64,000 nt of DNA from Chloroflexota bacterium (GTDB lineage Bacteria > Chloroflexota > Dehalococcoidia > Lucifugimonadales > Lucifugimonadaceae): assembly GCA_018673955.1 (NCBI GenBank), contig JABHBJ010000039.1, positions 1 to 64,000 of the forward strand, given 5' to 3'. Below, in pieces: positions 52,291-62,876 of this stretch (its first letter is position 1; the number at the start of each line of letters is the position of its first letter). The notes beneath the pieces were generated by a model. The model worked only from the letters and a program-made list of their open reading frames with translations. It had not been told where the DNA came from and ran no database searches. Made by a program: the position numbers and the translations under genes.

Positions 52291-52995
52291 TTGGCGCCGG
52301 AAAACGATAACTCGAACACCAAATCGTCATCTTTACCAAAGATGCTGGTGCCGGTATTGGCCCTCGGCGGTCTCGGTGTATTTGCCGTGATGGGCGTAGT
52401 CGGAGCATTTGTAATCACTGGGTGGCTTGGCCAACCGATTCCTGTGCTCGGATTCGAGCAGACTTTTGATCAGCCGATCGACTTCCCGCACACGGTTCAT
52501 GCGTCTCTTAAGCAGCTTGATCATGTTGCTGCCGATGGCCAAACTATGGAAGGTCTTGGACTCGACTGTACTTTCTGTCACCGCACTGTCACTACTCAAG
52601 CAAACGCCGGCGTTCCACCCGTAGCTTTCTGTGCAACTTGTCACGGAGTGATTGGCGCTGAAGACAACGCAGAACTAACGATATTGCGAGACGCAGCTGA
52701 CATCATTGGCGATGATGGACCTTCGCCAGTTAACTGGCGGCGTGTTCACCGACTACCCGACCATGTACGTTTCGTTCACGAACCACACATTAGATATCTC
52801 ACCGCTAACCCATCGGAAGTCAAAAACTCTACGGATGGCGTTACTGAAGGACCTTCCGGCGTCTGTTCAACCTGCCACGGAAACGTCGCAGCTATGCAGC
52901 AGGTCGAACAGGTTGAATCTCTCAAAATGGGCCAGTGTGTCGATTGCCACCGTGACAACGGTGCACCGACCGACTGTGCGGCTTGCCACTACTAG
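52291..52995 (+). CDS. actA: pentaheme cytochrome c, Alternative Complex III ActA-like
   Basis: N-terminal TM helix; five CxxCH motifs: CTFCH, CATCH, CSTCH, CVDCH, CAACH; start of ActB/C-like operon. Confidence 0.9.
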   Translation: MAPENDNSNTKSSSLPKMLVPVLALGGLGVFAVMGVVGAFVITGWLGQPIPVLGFEQTFDQPIDFPHTVHASLKQLDHVAADGQTMEGLGLDCTFCHRTVTTQANAGVPPVAFCATCHGVIGAEDNAELTILRDAADIIGDDGPSPVNWRRVHRLPDHVRFVHEPHIRYLTANPSEVKNSTDGVTEGPSGVCSTCHGNVAAMQQVEQVESLKMGQCVDCHRDNGAPTDCAACHY

Positions 52996-53064
52996 GAAAT
53001 TTACTCGGGTACTACCCGGGCTCAGTTTTATATAAACTGCGATAACAGGAACACCACTGACCAG

Positions 53065-55377
53065 ATGAAGCTAAATCGACGAGAATTCCTAGCGCTTACC
53101 GGTAAAACGGCAGTCGGAGCTGTGATATTTGCAGCCTGTGGACTACCCGAGCGCGAGTTAATTGTTCAGAGTCCTGTAGACCTACCAGAAGACTTGGTAC
53201 GCGGTGAGGACGCTTGGTACGCAACTTCAATGGGAGATTTCTCGAACGGTGATGGCGTACTTGTTCGTGTTATGGAAGGTCGGGCAAAGAAGATCGAGGG
53301 CAATCCTGACCACCCCATAACTCGCGGCAAGGCAACAGCTCGGTACGACGCTGTTCTTCAGCTTCTTTATCACCCCGATCGTATTAGTAGCCCGCAACTT
53401 CGGTATTCCAAAGCCGGAAATCTTTCCAACATTTCTTGGGATCAGGCAGAAGCGCTATTCACCGAGGCTCTTAATGACGCCAATGGTGCGCTAACAGTTG
53501 TAACCAACCCTCTACGAGGTCATTTGGGCAGCGTTGCGAGCAAGTTTGCTGCGCAGTACAACGGTAAGCACATGGCGTTCGATCCTGTTGAGCAGGGCGT
53601 ACTCCATGGAGCGGTAAAATCGGTTCTTGGTCAAGACCAGCTCCCCACATTTGATATTTCTAACGCACAGACAGTTTTGTCATTCGGTGCTGACTGGCTG
53701 GGTACCTGGGGGTCACCGACTCAGTTTGGTGTGAAGTACGGTGAATTCCGTGAGCAGCATGACCGTGGATACATGATTCACGCCGAGCCACGTATGTCGT
53801 TGACAGCAGCGGCTGCAGATCTTTGGCTCGCTCCTGTACCAGGCACAGAGGGGCACCTTGCACTTGGTATCGCATCGGTCATCATCGACGCAGGTCTCGT
53901 CAGCGCCTCGAACGTTGCAGCATTTGAAGCAGCGATTCCCGGTGGCGTAAGCAATGTATCTCTCAGTGACGTTGCAGCCCGAACGGGTGTCGACGCTGAG
54001 CGAATCACCAAAGCTGCCAAACATTTTGCAGAGCACACCCCATCGGTCGCCTTCGGTGGCGGCTCAGCCGGTGCTCACACCAATGGTAGCTTCAACCTCG
54101 GAGCAATCTACGCACTGAACATCTTGGTCGGAGCCGTCGACTCCAAGGGCGGCGTTACTTCCAACCCTGGATCGGCAATCGACGATATTCCAGCTACTGC
54201 AACCGGTGCTTCGTTCGAAGCTTGGGAACAGGAGATCGCCAACTGGCGAGCAGGTAACGTCGAAACGGTCATCATTCGTGGTGCCGACATCGTTCACGGA
54301 ATGCCCAACTCAGTGGCTATTCGTGAAGCACTCGGAAACGTTCCGAATGTCATCGCATTTGGTGCGATACATGACGACACGATGGATTTCGCTGATCTCA
54401 TTCTTCCTGAAGAGACTTTCTTGGAGTCATGGGGAACCGAAATTCCAGAACCAGGTCCTGGGTATCAGGTTGTTGGAACACAACAGCCGGTCGTAGGTCC
54501 TACTATTTCACGGGACGAATCAGGCCTCACCAGTGACGCTCGCGGATTCGGTGACACGCTACTCGCTATGTCAGACGGTTCGTACGGTCGAGACATGGAA
54601 AGTCTTGTTCGTGGTGCACTTTCCGATCTTCACTCAACAGGACGTGGATCGGTATCAGCATCGACGTCGTCTCTCTTCACCAACGGCGCCCTACAGCGTG
54701 GTGGTTGGTGGGACACCAATAACAACGGTTCAAGTAGCGTAGGCAAGATAGCCACATCGGCCCAGAGCGCCAACTACTCAGAAACCGGATCACTTGGTGA
54801 AGGTAATGATTTCCACCTCGTTCCGTTTCTCTCGAACTCTCTGTTAGACGGTCGGCTCGCTGCCGCTCCTTGGGCACAGCAAACGCCCGACCCTATTTCA
54901 TCTGCTTCATGGTCAACTTGGGGAGAGATCAACAGCATCCAGGCTGATGAGCTCGGAATCAAAGAAGGCGACGTCCTTTTGATTCGTTCAACCTCAGGTG
55001 AGATCGAAGTCCTCGCCTACCCACACCCCGGTGTTCGCCCTGGCGTGATCGGAATCCCTATGGGACAAGGTCATCTCAGAAGTGGCCGATACGCTGAGGA
55101 ACGCGGTTCGAATGTTCTTTCTATTCTCGTAGATGAGAAAGATTCACAGACCGGTGCACTCGCATGGGCTGCAACTCGAGTAAGAATTCAGCGAGCGGGC
55201 AAGCGGGTCAAGGTTCCGAAGTTCGAAGGTGACGTGGTAGCACGACCTGTTGAACCGGGCGTACCAGTTCTGGTTGTTGGTATTGGCGAGACTGCATCTG
55301 ATGTGCAGACGGCCAACCATCACTTGTACCAAGAACAGTTCCTCGGTGAAGGCAAGGAGTCTGGCGACCATGAGTAA
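53065..55377 (+). CDS. actB: Alternative Complex III molybdopterin-oxidoreductase-like subunit (ActB1 type)
   Basis: Tat-like MKLNRREFLALTGKTAVGAVIFAACG; GRAKKIEGNPDHPITRGKATARYDAVLQLLYHPDRI; SFGADWLGTWGSPTQFGVKYGEFR; FADLILPEETFLESWG. Confidence 0.92.
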   Translation: MKLNRREFLALTGKTAVGAVIFAACGLPERELIVQSPVDLPEDLVRGEDAWYATSMGDFSNGDGVLVRVMEGRAKKIEGNPDHPITRGKATARYDAVLQLLYHPDRISSPQLRYSKAGNLSNISWDQAEALFTEALNDANGALTVVTNPLRGHLGSVASKFAAQYNGKHMAFDPVEQGVLHGAVKSVLGQDQLPTFDISNAQTVLSFGADWLGTWGSPTQFGVKYGEFREQHDRGYMIHAEPRMSLTAAAADLWLAPVPGTEGHLALGIASVIIDAGLVSASNVAAFEAAIPGGVSNVSLSDVAARTGVDAERITKAAKHFAEHTPSVAFGGGSAGAHTNGSFNLGAIYALNILVGAVDSKGGVTSNPGSAIDDIPATATGASFEAWEQEIANWRAGNVETVIIRGADIVHGMPNSVAIREALGNVPNVIAFGAIHDDTMDFADLILPEETFLESWGTEIPEPGPGYQVVGTQQPVVGPTISRDESGLTSDARGFGDTLLAMSDGSYGRDMESLVRGALSDLHSTGRGSVSASTSSLFTNGALQRGGWWDTNNNGSSSVGKIATSAQSANYSETGSLGEGNDFHLVPFLSNSLLDGRLAAAPWAQQTPDPISSASWSTWGEINSIQADELGIKEGDVLLIRSTSGEIEVLAYPHPGVRPGVIGIPMGQGHLRSGRYAEERGSNVLSILVDEKDSQTGALAWAATRVRIQRAGKRVKVPKFEGDVVARPVEPGVPVLVVGIGETASDVQTANHHLYQEQFLGEGKESGDHE

Positions 55378-55410
55378 TATGCAAGACCAGTGCCTAAAGG
55401 CAGTAGCCCA

Positions 55411-56157
55411 ATGACAACAGCTGAATTTGGAACCCATAACTGGGGCATGGTTGTCGATGTCGACAAGTGCATCGGTTGCAACGCATGTGTAATCGCATGT
55501 CAGGCAGAAAACAATATTCCGATCAACACCCAAGATCGTGTCGAGCGAGCTCGATCAATTTCGTGGATTCGTGTTGAACGATACTGGGAAGGTGACTTCC
55601 CTGACGCAAAAGCTCGGTTCATCCCGATCATGTGTCAACACTGTGAGAACGCACCGTGTGAGCCCGTTTGCCCGGTTTATGCCACCTACCACAACTCGGA
55701 AGGCCTGAACGTTCAGGTATACAACCGATGTGTTGGTACCCGGTACTGCGCAAACGGTTGTCCCTACATTGTTCGGTTCTTCAACTACTGGGAGCCTGTG
55801 TGGCCGGAATCTCTCCGCAACCACCTGAATCCTGATGTAACAGTCCGAAGCCGTGGAATCATGGAGAAGTGCAGCTTCTGTGTACACCGTATCCGTCGAG
55901 AATCACGTAACGCCCGAAGTGCCGGTGTCGAAATTGCTGATGGCGCAGTTCAAACTGCATGTTCATCTGCTTGCCCGACGAGTGCATTAAACTTCGGAAA
56001 CTTCAACGACCCAGATAGCAAGGTATCGAAGATGAAGGATGACAAGCGTCACTACACGCTTCTCGACCAGTTCGGAACCGACCCTAACGTTATCTACCTA
56101 GCGAAGATCGATGCTGACAAGAAGATCAGCGCAGGAGAAGCTGCAACGCATGGCTAG
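55411..56157 (+). CDS. 4Fe-4S ferredoxin-type subunit (ActB2/NrfC-like)
   Basis: CIGCNACVIACQAENN, CQHCENAPCEPVCP, CANGCPY, CSFCVHRI...CSSACPTSAL. Confidence 0.94.
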   Translation: MTTAEFGTHNWGMVVDVDKCIGCNACVIACQAENNIPINTQDRVERARSISWIRVERYWEGDFPDAKARFIPIMCQHCENAPCEPVCPVYATYHNSEGLNVQVYNRCVGTRYCANGCPYIVRFFNYWEPVWPESLRNHLNPDVTVRSRGIMEKCSFCVHRIRRESRNARSAGVEIADGAVQTACSSACPTSALNFGNFNDPDSKVSKMKDDKRHYTLLDQFGTDPNVIYLAKIDADKKISAGEAATHG

Positions 56158-57553
56158 TCAAGCTGTAGCACACGAGTCTGAACATCACGCACCGCCACCT
56201 AACGTCGATGCTGACATGGTTGCGCGGGAATTGATCGCCACCACAACAGGTGCAAGCGGTCGTTTCAAGGCGTGGGTATGGGGACTCGGTATTCTTTCGA
56301 TAGCCGGTATCGTCGCACTCGTTATCAAATTCATTGATCAGGGTGACGACAGCACCAAGTGGGGCTATGTAGCTGCACTGGTGTCGTTCTTGCTTTCAGT
56401 TGCTGGTGGCGCACCTATGGTGGCCATGGCTCCTGTAATGGCAAAAGCAAACTGGGTACGACCGATAACCCGAATCGCTTCGCTATTTTCGTTCGCAAGT
56501 GTAGTGACTCTCGTAATGCTTATCCCGCTCGTGGCTATTCTGCCTCCGCTGGTTACTGAAGGTGCCCGACGCCGAACTATTTGGTACGAAGCCCCCGACT
56601 ACTCGCCGCATATCTGGACAACACTTGCGTTAGTAATGCTTCTCATCACCGGAATTATGCTGTTTTACTCGGCAGCGCTGCCTGACTTCGCTTCAATGCG
56701 TGATCACTCGACTGGATGGCGCAAACGCTTGGGGAAACGTCTTGCTCGTGGATGGGTTGGTACCGACGCACAGTGGCGGACGCTACGAATGCGTATCGGC
56801 ATGTTCGGCACTTTCTACTTCCTTATTCTCGTATTCGCTAATTTTTTGTTTACGACCGATTTCGGTCAAAGCATGGTGCCCGGATGGCGTGACGCTATTC
56901 TCCCCATGTACCACACGGTTTCGGGATTCCAGGCTGGTGTAGCTGGGGGGGTTATCGCTCTCTACTTCTCACGCAAGTACATGAAGTTAGAGAAGTTCAT
57001 TCATTTGGATGCTTTCTGGTCGCTGGGTCGATTACTGTTTGCCTTGACTCTGCTGTGGATTTACTTCTTCTACTCTTCGTTCATCGTGTTCTGGTACGGC
57101 AGGTCGGAAAACGACATCGCCACTCTGAATCATCAGATCAAGGGGCCTATGATCTGGGCATTCTTCGGAGCCATGATTCTCCTATGGTTCGTTCCATGGT
57201 GGATCCTGATCTGGAACAAGGTACGTCGCGGTACAACCGTTATGGTGATGGGATCATTTGTAATCCTTGTTGGTCTTATGCTTGACCGTATCCGCATGTT
57301 CGTTCCTGCATGGTCTGTCCCAGGTGATCAAATTCACGAGAAGTGGCTCAAAGTTATTCCAGAAACGTACTGGCCAGATATATTCGACATTTTGATCATG
57401 GCTGGTGGAATTTCACTCGTCGCGTTCATCGTGATGATGATGACACGTGTGGTCCCTGTTCTGTCGGTATGGCAGGTTCAGGAATTCAACTTACTTTCGA
57501 AGCCAATCAAGTACATTCGAGGCCACGCTACGTTGGTCGCGAAGCCAGACTAA
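56150..57553 (+). CDS. actC: NrfD/PsrC-family membrane subunit (ActC)
   Basis: MASQAVAHESEHHAPPP...; multiple TM helices; position in operon. Confidence 0.88.
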   Translation: MASQAVAHESEHHAPPPNVDADMVARELIATTTGASGRFKAWVWGLGILSIAGIVALVIKFIDQGDDSTKWGYVAALVSFLLSVAGGAPMVAMAPVMAKANWVRPITRIASLFSFASVVTLVMLIPLVAILPPLVTEGARRRTIWYEAPDYSPHIWTTLALVMLLITGIMLFYSAALPDFASMRDHSTGWRKRLGKRLARGWVGTDAQWRTLRMRIGMFGTFYFLILVFANFLFTTDFGQSMVPGWRDAILPMYHTVSGFQAGVAGGVIALYFSRKYMKLEKFIHLDAFWSLGRLLFALTLLWIYFFYSSFIVFWYGRSENDIATLNHQIKGPMIWAFFGAMILLWFVPWWILIWNKVRRGTTVMVMGSFVILVGLMLDRIRMFVPAWSVPGDQIHEKWLKVIPETYWPDIFDILIMAGGISLVAFIVMMMTRVVPVLSVWQVQEFNLLSKPIKYIRGHATLVAKPD

Positions 57554-57604
57554 TAACACCTCAGCAACGAATCTGACGCATAACTACAGGTAACTCACTA
57601 ACAG

Positions 57605-58984
57605 ATGCAACAGCGACGAGAACTAGATCAGGTCTATACAAACCGTAAACTCCTAAACGGTCAGTTAGACACGCCCAAATGGTGGCTGCCAACAGTCAGC
57701 ATTCTTGGAGTCGTGGTTCTAATTGGAGTGGTAGTAATCGCCACTATGGTCAACAAAGGCCTTGGTGTAACAGGTCTTGCACGACCTGTTTACTGGGGTC
57801 TATTCATCACGACCTTCGTTTTCTGGGTTGGTATTTCTCACGCAGGAATTATGATTTCGGCCATTCTTCGCCTTACCCAGGCTGAATGGCGAAGACCGGT
57901 TACGAGAGCAGCAGAACTTCTAACGGTTTTCTCGCTACTAACAGCCCTGGTGTTCCCGCTTATTCACGCTGGACGTCCTTGGCGAATTGCTTACTGGATC
58001 ATGCCTTATGACATATCTCGTGGCATATATCCAAACATACGATCGCCACTGATCATGGACCCGGTCGCAATTAGCACGTACCTCACAGGTTCAACCCTAT
58101 TCTTGTACATCGCTTTGCTGCCTGACCTCGGTAACCTTCGTGACAGAACGACTGGTTGGAAGAACGCTATGTACACCGTTCTGTCGCTTGGCTGGAGAGG
58201 TAACCCTCGGCAGTGGAAGATGCAGACAGTTGGTGGAATTCTTCTTTCAGCTCTCATGCTTCCGATTTTCGTATCGGTTCACTCAATCGTTTCTTGGGAC
58301 TTCGCAGTCGCTTCAGCGGTTGAAGGGTGGCACTCAACTATATTTGCGCCTTACTTCGTTATTGGTGCTGTGCACTCTGGTGTATCGGCTGTGGTGACGA
58401 TGATGGCTTTGATGCGATGGCTGTGGAAGTGGGATGACTTCATTCGCCCAGAACACTTCGATGCTCTCGCCAGACTTCTTATTGTTGTAGCAACAGGTTG
58501 GCTCGCATTCACTTTCTTGGAACTTACCTTCGCCCTCTACGGCCAAGATGCTCCAGAAATTGCACTGCGTGAGATGCAGATGTTCCAGTGGCCCTGGAAT
58601 GCACTCTTCATCATCTTCTTCCTGACTGCATATGCAATTCCCGTGCCTATGTGGCTGTTCAAGAGGGTTCGAACGAACATCGCTTTGATGTTCTGGACTT
58701 CGATTCTGGTGAACATTGGCATGTGGCTTGAACGATTCCTGATTATCGTGCCTGGTTTGGCCCGCAGGACTCCGTTCGTATACACATGGGAGGCGTACCG
58801 CCCAAGCCCGGTTGAATGGACAATCTTCATTTGGTCGTTCGCATGGGTTACGTTCCTAATGCTGTTGTTTTCGAAGTTCTTCCCGCTCGTACCGTTATTC
58901 GAGCAAAAGGAGAGCCAGGTATTTACTGAAGATGTAATGATTGGTCGGGCGAAGATTCCGGCTATCGTTAGGGAAGCTGACTAG
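57605..58984 (+). CDS. second NrfD/PsrC-family membrane subunit (ActC/ActF type)
   Basis: FVFWVGISHAGIMISAILRLTQAEWRRPVTRAAELLTVFSLLTALVFPLIHAGRPWRIAYWIMPYDISRGIYPNIRSPLIMD. Confidence 0.92.
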   Translation: MQQRRELDQVYTNRKLLNGQLDTPKWWLPTVSILGVVVLIGVVVIATMVNKGLGVTGLARPVYWGLFITTFVFWVGISHAGIMISAILRLTQAEWRRPVTRAAELLTVFSLLTALVFPLIHAGRPWRIAYWIMPYDISRGIYPNIRSPLIMDPVAISTYLTGSTLFLYIALLPDLGNLRDRTTGWKNAMYTVLSLGWRGNPRQWKMQTVGGILLSALMLPIFVSVHSIVSWDFAVASAVEGWHSTIFAPYFVIGAVHSGVSAVVTMMALMRWLWKWDDFIRPEHFDALARLLIVVATGWLAFTFLELTFALYGQDAPEIALREMQMFQWPWNALFIIFFLTAYAIPVPMWLFKRVRTNIALMFWTSILVNIGMWLERFLIIVPGLARRTPFVYTWEAYRPSPVEWTIFIWSFAWVTFLMLLFSKFFPLVPLFEQKESQVFTEDVMIGRAKIPAIVREAD

Positions 58985-58995
58985 AGGATCGTTTG

Positions 58996-59502
58996 ATGAG
59001 TAAAAGTATTCTTGGCCTGTTTCAGCAGCCCGAACCCGCCGCAGATGCGATGGACGGACTGAAAGAAGCTGGATTTGAACTCGGCACATTCGATGTGCTG
59101 ACGGGTACCCCATACCCGGAAGGCGCGTTCGGGGAATACGTTCCTCAGCACCGTCTGTTCCGCTTCCCTGCGTTCGGAGCAATTATCGGTTTCACACTGT
59201 CGGTCTTCCTGACAGCGGTGACTCAGCTCGCATACCCGATGGTGACCGGTGGTAAGCCGATCATGTCAATCTTCGCAATGCTGATCATCATGTACGAAAT
59301 GACGATGCTTGCGGGTGTGATCGCAACCGTGATCGGAATCGTATTCGAGTCTCGACTCCCAAATATGCAGCCTGGGATTTACGACACACGTATCACTGAA
59401 GGCTGGATTGGCGTAGTTATTACATTCGACGACGAATCTAAAGTCGCCGATGCGGAGAGCGTGCTCAACAAGGCAGGCGCTCTGGAGATCAAGCACGCGT
59501 AA
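58996..59502 (+). CDS. actD: DUF3341 membrane protein, ActD-like
   Basis: SILGLFQQPEPAADAMDGLKEAGFELGTFDVLTGTPYPEGAFGEYVPQHRLFRFPAFGAIIGFTLS...GGKPIMSIFAMLIIMYEMTMLAGVIATVIG. Confidence 0.92.
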   Translation: MSKSILGLFQQPEPAADAMDGLKEAGFELGTFDVLTGTPYPEGAFGEYVPQHRLFRFPAFGAIIGFTLSVFLTAVTQLAYPMVTGGKPIMSIFAMLIIMYEMTMLAGVIATVIGIVFESRLPNMQPGIYDTRITEGWIGVVITFDDESKVADAESVLNKAGALEIKHA

Positions 59503-60098
59503 TGACTTCGTTCTCAACGAATATCAAATCAATACTCACCCGTCGTCTAGTTTTTATTGTTGGGCTAATGATGCTCGGCACGCTGGCAACATCTGCTTGT
59601 GCAGTTCAAGAATCGAACACCTACCCTGTGGAGACGTTCTCTGAAATGCACTACTCGCAGGCGTTCAAATCACAGGAGCCGCCACGTCTCGCACCACCGG
59701 CAAATTCTGTTGTCTTCAAAACTGCAGGTGATTCTAGCCAAACCTACAACGTTCCAGACAAGCAAGAGCGAACTTACGACCCAGCAATCGCAGGCAATCT
59801 CTACAGAGTCAACTGCTCGGTTTGCCACGGTGTTTCAGGACTTGGTGACGGCAAGGCTGTTAGACACATAACTTCAAGTTCGAGCTTCTACGCCACAAAA
59901 GAAGGAACCCCGTACAAGTCTCCCCCCAACCTCGTAGATTCGGCAGCTAGCCGCCTAAACCAGCGTGAGGTTATGTACAGTTTCATTTCAGGATGGAACG
60001 GTCCAGTAATGCCTGAATTTGGCAAACTCCTAGCTGAAGAAGACATTAGGGACATTGTGAACTACATCTTTGACGATACGACTGGTCTCAGTCAGTAG
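59502..60098 (+). CDS. actE: monoheme cytochrome c, ActE-like
   Basis: EMHYSQAFKSQEPPRLAPPANSV; GNLYRVNCSVCHGVSGLGDGKAV; DIRDIVNYI. Confidence 0.9.
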   Translation: MTSFSTNIKSILTRRLVFIVGLMMLGTLATSACAVQESNTYPVETFSEMHYSQAFKSQEPPRLAPPANSVVFKTAGDSSQTYNVPDKQERTYDPAIAGNLYRVNCSVCHGVSGLGDGKAVRHITSSSSFYATKEGTPYKSPPNLVDSAASRLNQREVMYSFISGWNGPVMPEFGKLLAEEDIRDIVNYIFDDTTGLSQ

Positions 60099-60114
60099 GT
60101 CGTCAAAGATTATG

Positions 60115-60143
60115 ACGGTGCGGCATGTGGCCGCACCGTTTTC
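60115..60143. terminator. intrinsic terminator after the ACIII operon
   Basis: acggtgcggcatgtggccgcaccgttttc. Confidence 0.75.
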
Positions 60144-60192
60144 TACCCCCGATTACTAATCGCGGGAATCCCTGCACGGGGAAAGTAAAGTT

Positions 60193-60801
60193 ATGGCACC
60201 CCGGCTCTCGTTCGCAGTTATCGAACAGTGTGCTCTCCCCGCAAACCCAATAACTGCAATTCTTGTAGCACTACTGCTCTCTGTACTATTTGCACTTTCT
60301 GGATGCATTAGAGAGTCTGATATTACGCTCGAACAACGCGCACACCAGCTTGCCGGCGAATTGATGTGCCCTATCTGTGACGGTCAAACTATCGACGGAT
60401 CAAACGCACAAATTGCCATCGACATGCGACTCAAAGTTCGTGACTTACTCGACGAAGGTTCAACCAACGCAGAAGTTAAAGACTATTTTGTACTTCGCTA
60501 TGGTCAAGATATTCTTGCTGCCCCTGAACGCAGCGGGTTCAGTTTGCTGGCATGGATAGTTCCCGTTTTCATAGTTTTAGGTGGCGTCGTAATCGCGTTG
60601 CTGAGCATTAAGAGCATGCGAAGATCAGGACTCGAAGCTCAATCAGCTGGCGGCACTTCGACGGTTGTAAAGCAGAAGCAAAACGATCTATCTGACTATC
60701 TAGCACATGTCGACCGTGACCTCAGTGTTGGTTCTGCCATCAAATCAGATGAATCGAACAAATCCGGCGACGCACCAAGCTCAGAAAAGGCGAAGTCCTA
60801 A
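60193..60801 (+). CDS. ccmH: cytochrome c-type biogenesis protein CcmH
   Basis: RAHQLAGELMCPICDGQTIDGSNAQIAIDMRLKVRDLLDEG...YFVLRYGQDILAAPERSGFSLLAWIVPV. Confidence 0.93.
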   Translation: MAPRLSFAVIEQCALPANPITAILVALLLSVLFALSGCIRESDITLEQRAHQLAGELMCPICDGQTIDGSNAQIAIDMRLKVRDLLDEGSTNAEVKDYFVLRYGQDILAAPERSGFSLLAWIVPVFIVLGGVVIALLSIKSMRRSGLEAQSAGGTSTVVKQKQNDLSDYLAHVDRDLSVGSAIKSDESNKSGDAPSSEKAKS

Positions 60802-62876
60802 TGGCTGATCTGGGAGTAATGGCGCTACTGCTCGGGCTTGCCCTGAGTGCGTACTCGGCCATCGGAGTCGTCATTGGCGAAAAGATCGGTATGGCAGCAC
60901 TCGTCGTGAGCGCAAGACGTGCGTTGTACATGACCACTGTTACCGCAATAGTCGCATCGGGTGCATTGATAAATGCCTTTGTACAAAACGACTTTTCGAT
61001 AGCGTATGTCGCCGATCATTCAAACACTCTCATGGACAGAGCATTCGTTTGGGTAGCGTTCTACGCAGGTAACGAAGGCTCACTGCTCTACATCCTGCTT
61101 GCCCTTTCTGTTATTTCAGCAATATCTGTTTGGTTCGCTCCAAAGCGTCTGGCACGAAGCATGCCGTGGACAATCGCCATTCTTGCGATAATTCAGTTGT
61201 TCTACTTCGGAGTTCTTACATTCTTTGCAAGCCCATTCGAATTGCTCGACACAGTTCCCCTTGATGGACGTGGTATTAACCCGCTGCTGACTCACCCTGG
61301 AATGTTCAGCCACCCTCCTCTTCTCATGGGTGGACTCATCTCCATCACAATCCCGTTCGCATTCGTCTCCGGCGCATTGATCGCTGGAAACTACGGCGAC
61401 GATTGGGTCGATGTCGCCAGAGTTTCAGCGATCATCGGCTGGGGTGTCCTTGGAACTGGAATGCTCCTTGGTGCATGGTGGGCATATACGATCCTTGGTT
61501 GGGGCGGATATTGGGCATGGGACCCGATAGAAAACGTGGCGCTCATGCCATGGCTAGTTATGACAGCATTCCTTCATTCGATCATGGTCCAAAAACGTCG
61601 AGGCATGTTCCGATTGTGGAACGTCGCGTTATTAAACATCGCCTTCGTGCTTGCTCAGCTTGGAATGTTCATAAATCGAGGCGGCCCTGTAGTTAGCGTC
61701 CATTCGTTCGCTGCTTCTACATTAGGTGCGATCTTCTTGTCGTTTATGCTAGCGAGTCTGGTGTTCGCGTTCGCTCTGTTTCTATGGCGCATGCCGCAGC
61801 TAAAGTCAGATCGAGCGATGGAATCGTTCGTGTCACGTGAAGCATCATTCCTCATCAACAATTTTTTGTTCCTCGCCGTAATGGTGGTCACTCTATGGGG
61901 CGTCTTGTTCCCTCTATTCTCTGATCTTGCACGAGACGTATCAGTCAGCGTTTCAGCTCCTTACTTCGATAGAGTGAATGGCCCCGTCCTATTGGGAATC
62001 GTCGTTATGATGGGCATCGGTCCCCTACTGCCTTGGAGAAAAGCTTCGGCGCGATCAATGAAGCAGTGGTTCGTTTGGCCAACGGTAGTTGGGATGATAG
62101 CAATTGGCGTTCTTATAGCTCTTGGCGTTGAACGCCCTGTGGCGATTTTCGCGTTCGGCGTCGTAGCGTTCGTTGCGACTGCTATAGGAGAGGAATGGTG
62201 GCGTGGAACCGTGGGTCGACATCGTTCTGGCGACAACTGGGCACTCGCGTGGTGGCGGCTCGTCAACGGTAACCGCCCAAGGCACGGTGGCTACATCGTC
62301 CACATTTCTATTCTGATGCTCGCCTTAGGCATTATCGGCACGAACTTCTATCAGCAACGCACCGATGGAGCGCTCGCCCTTGGCGAAAGTCTGGTGATCG
62401 ACAATTATCGCATCGAATATGTCGACGCACATGATTCCAGCCGACCCGACCGTATCGCTCAATGGGCAGAAATGACGATATATCGAATAGATCCTGATGA
62501 TTACAAACAGGAGATTTCATTTGCCAAGGCCAAGGGCTCTTCAGGATTCACACTGAAGGACAGCAGAATCAGGCCGAATGACGAGGTAATCGACACGATC
62601 GAACCCTGGCACGGTTTCTATATCGATTTCAACATGGCGTCGGTACGATCGGGCATCAGTTCGACTGTAGTTGAAGACCTGTACGTGATCCCGCGCGACT
62701 TCCTTGCCGATGGTAGAGTTTCACTCGCAGTGAGTATTAACCCGCTGGCGTGGTGGTTGTGGGCATCGGGTCCATTCTTCATTCTTGGCACTATGGTTGC
62801 ACTATGGCCCCAGGCCGCAGTTGAAAGACGCCCCGCTCGCAAACGGCTTATAGGTGAATCGGAAGGCGAAATCTAA
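60801..62876 (+). CDS. ccmF: heme lyase CcmF/CcsA family
   Basis: WVAFYAGNEGSLLYILLALS, LTHPGMFSHPPLLMGG, LGAWWAYTILGWGGYWAWDPIENVALMPWLVMTAFLHS. Confidence 0.95.
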   Translation: MADLGVMALLLGLALSAYSAIGVVIGEKIGMAALVVSARRALYMTTVTAIVASGALINAFVQNDFSIAYVADHSNTLMDRAFVWVAFYAGNEGSLLYILLALSVISAISVWFAPKRLARSMPWTIAILAIIQLFYFGVLTFFASPFELLDTVPLDGRGINPLLTHPGMFSHPPLLMGGLISITIPFAFVSGALIAGNYGDDWVDVARVSAIIGWGVLGTGMLLGAWWAYTILGWGGYWAWDPIENVALMPWLVMTAFLHSIMVQKRRGMFRLWNVALLNIAFVLAQLGMFINRGGPVVSVHSFAASTLGAIFLSFMLASLVFAFALFLWRMPQLKSDRAMESFVSREASFLINNFLFLAVMVVTLWGVLFPLFSDLARDVSVSVSAPYFDRVNGPVLLGIVVMMGIGPLLPWRKASARSMKQWFVWPTVVGMIAIGVLIALGVERPVAIFAFGVVAFVATAIGEEWWRGTVGRHRSGDNWALAWWRLVNGNRPRHGGYIVHISILMLALGIIGTNFYQQRTDGALALGESLVIDNYRIEYVDAHDSSRPDRIAQWAEMTIYRIDPDDYKQEISFAKAKGSSGFTLKDSRIRPNDEVIDTIEPWHGFYIDFNMASVRSGISSTVVEDLYVIPRDFLADGRVSLAVSINPLAWWLWASGPFFILGTMVALWPQAAVERRPARKRLIGESEGEI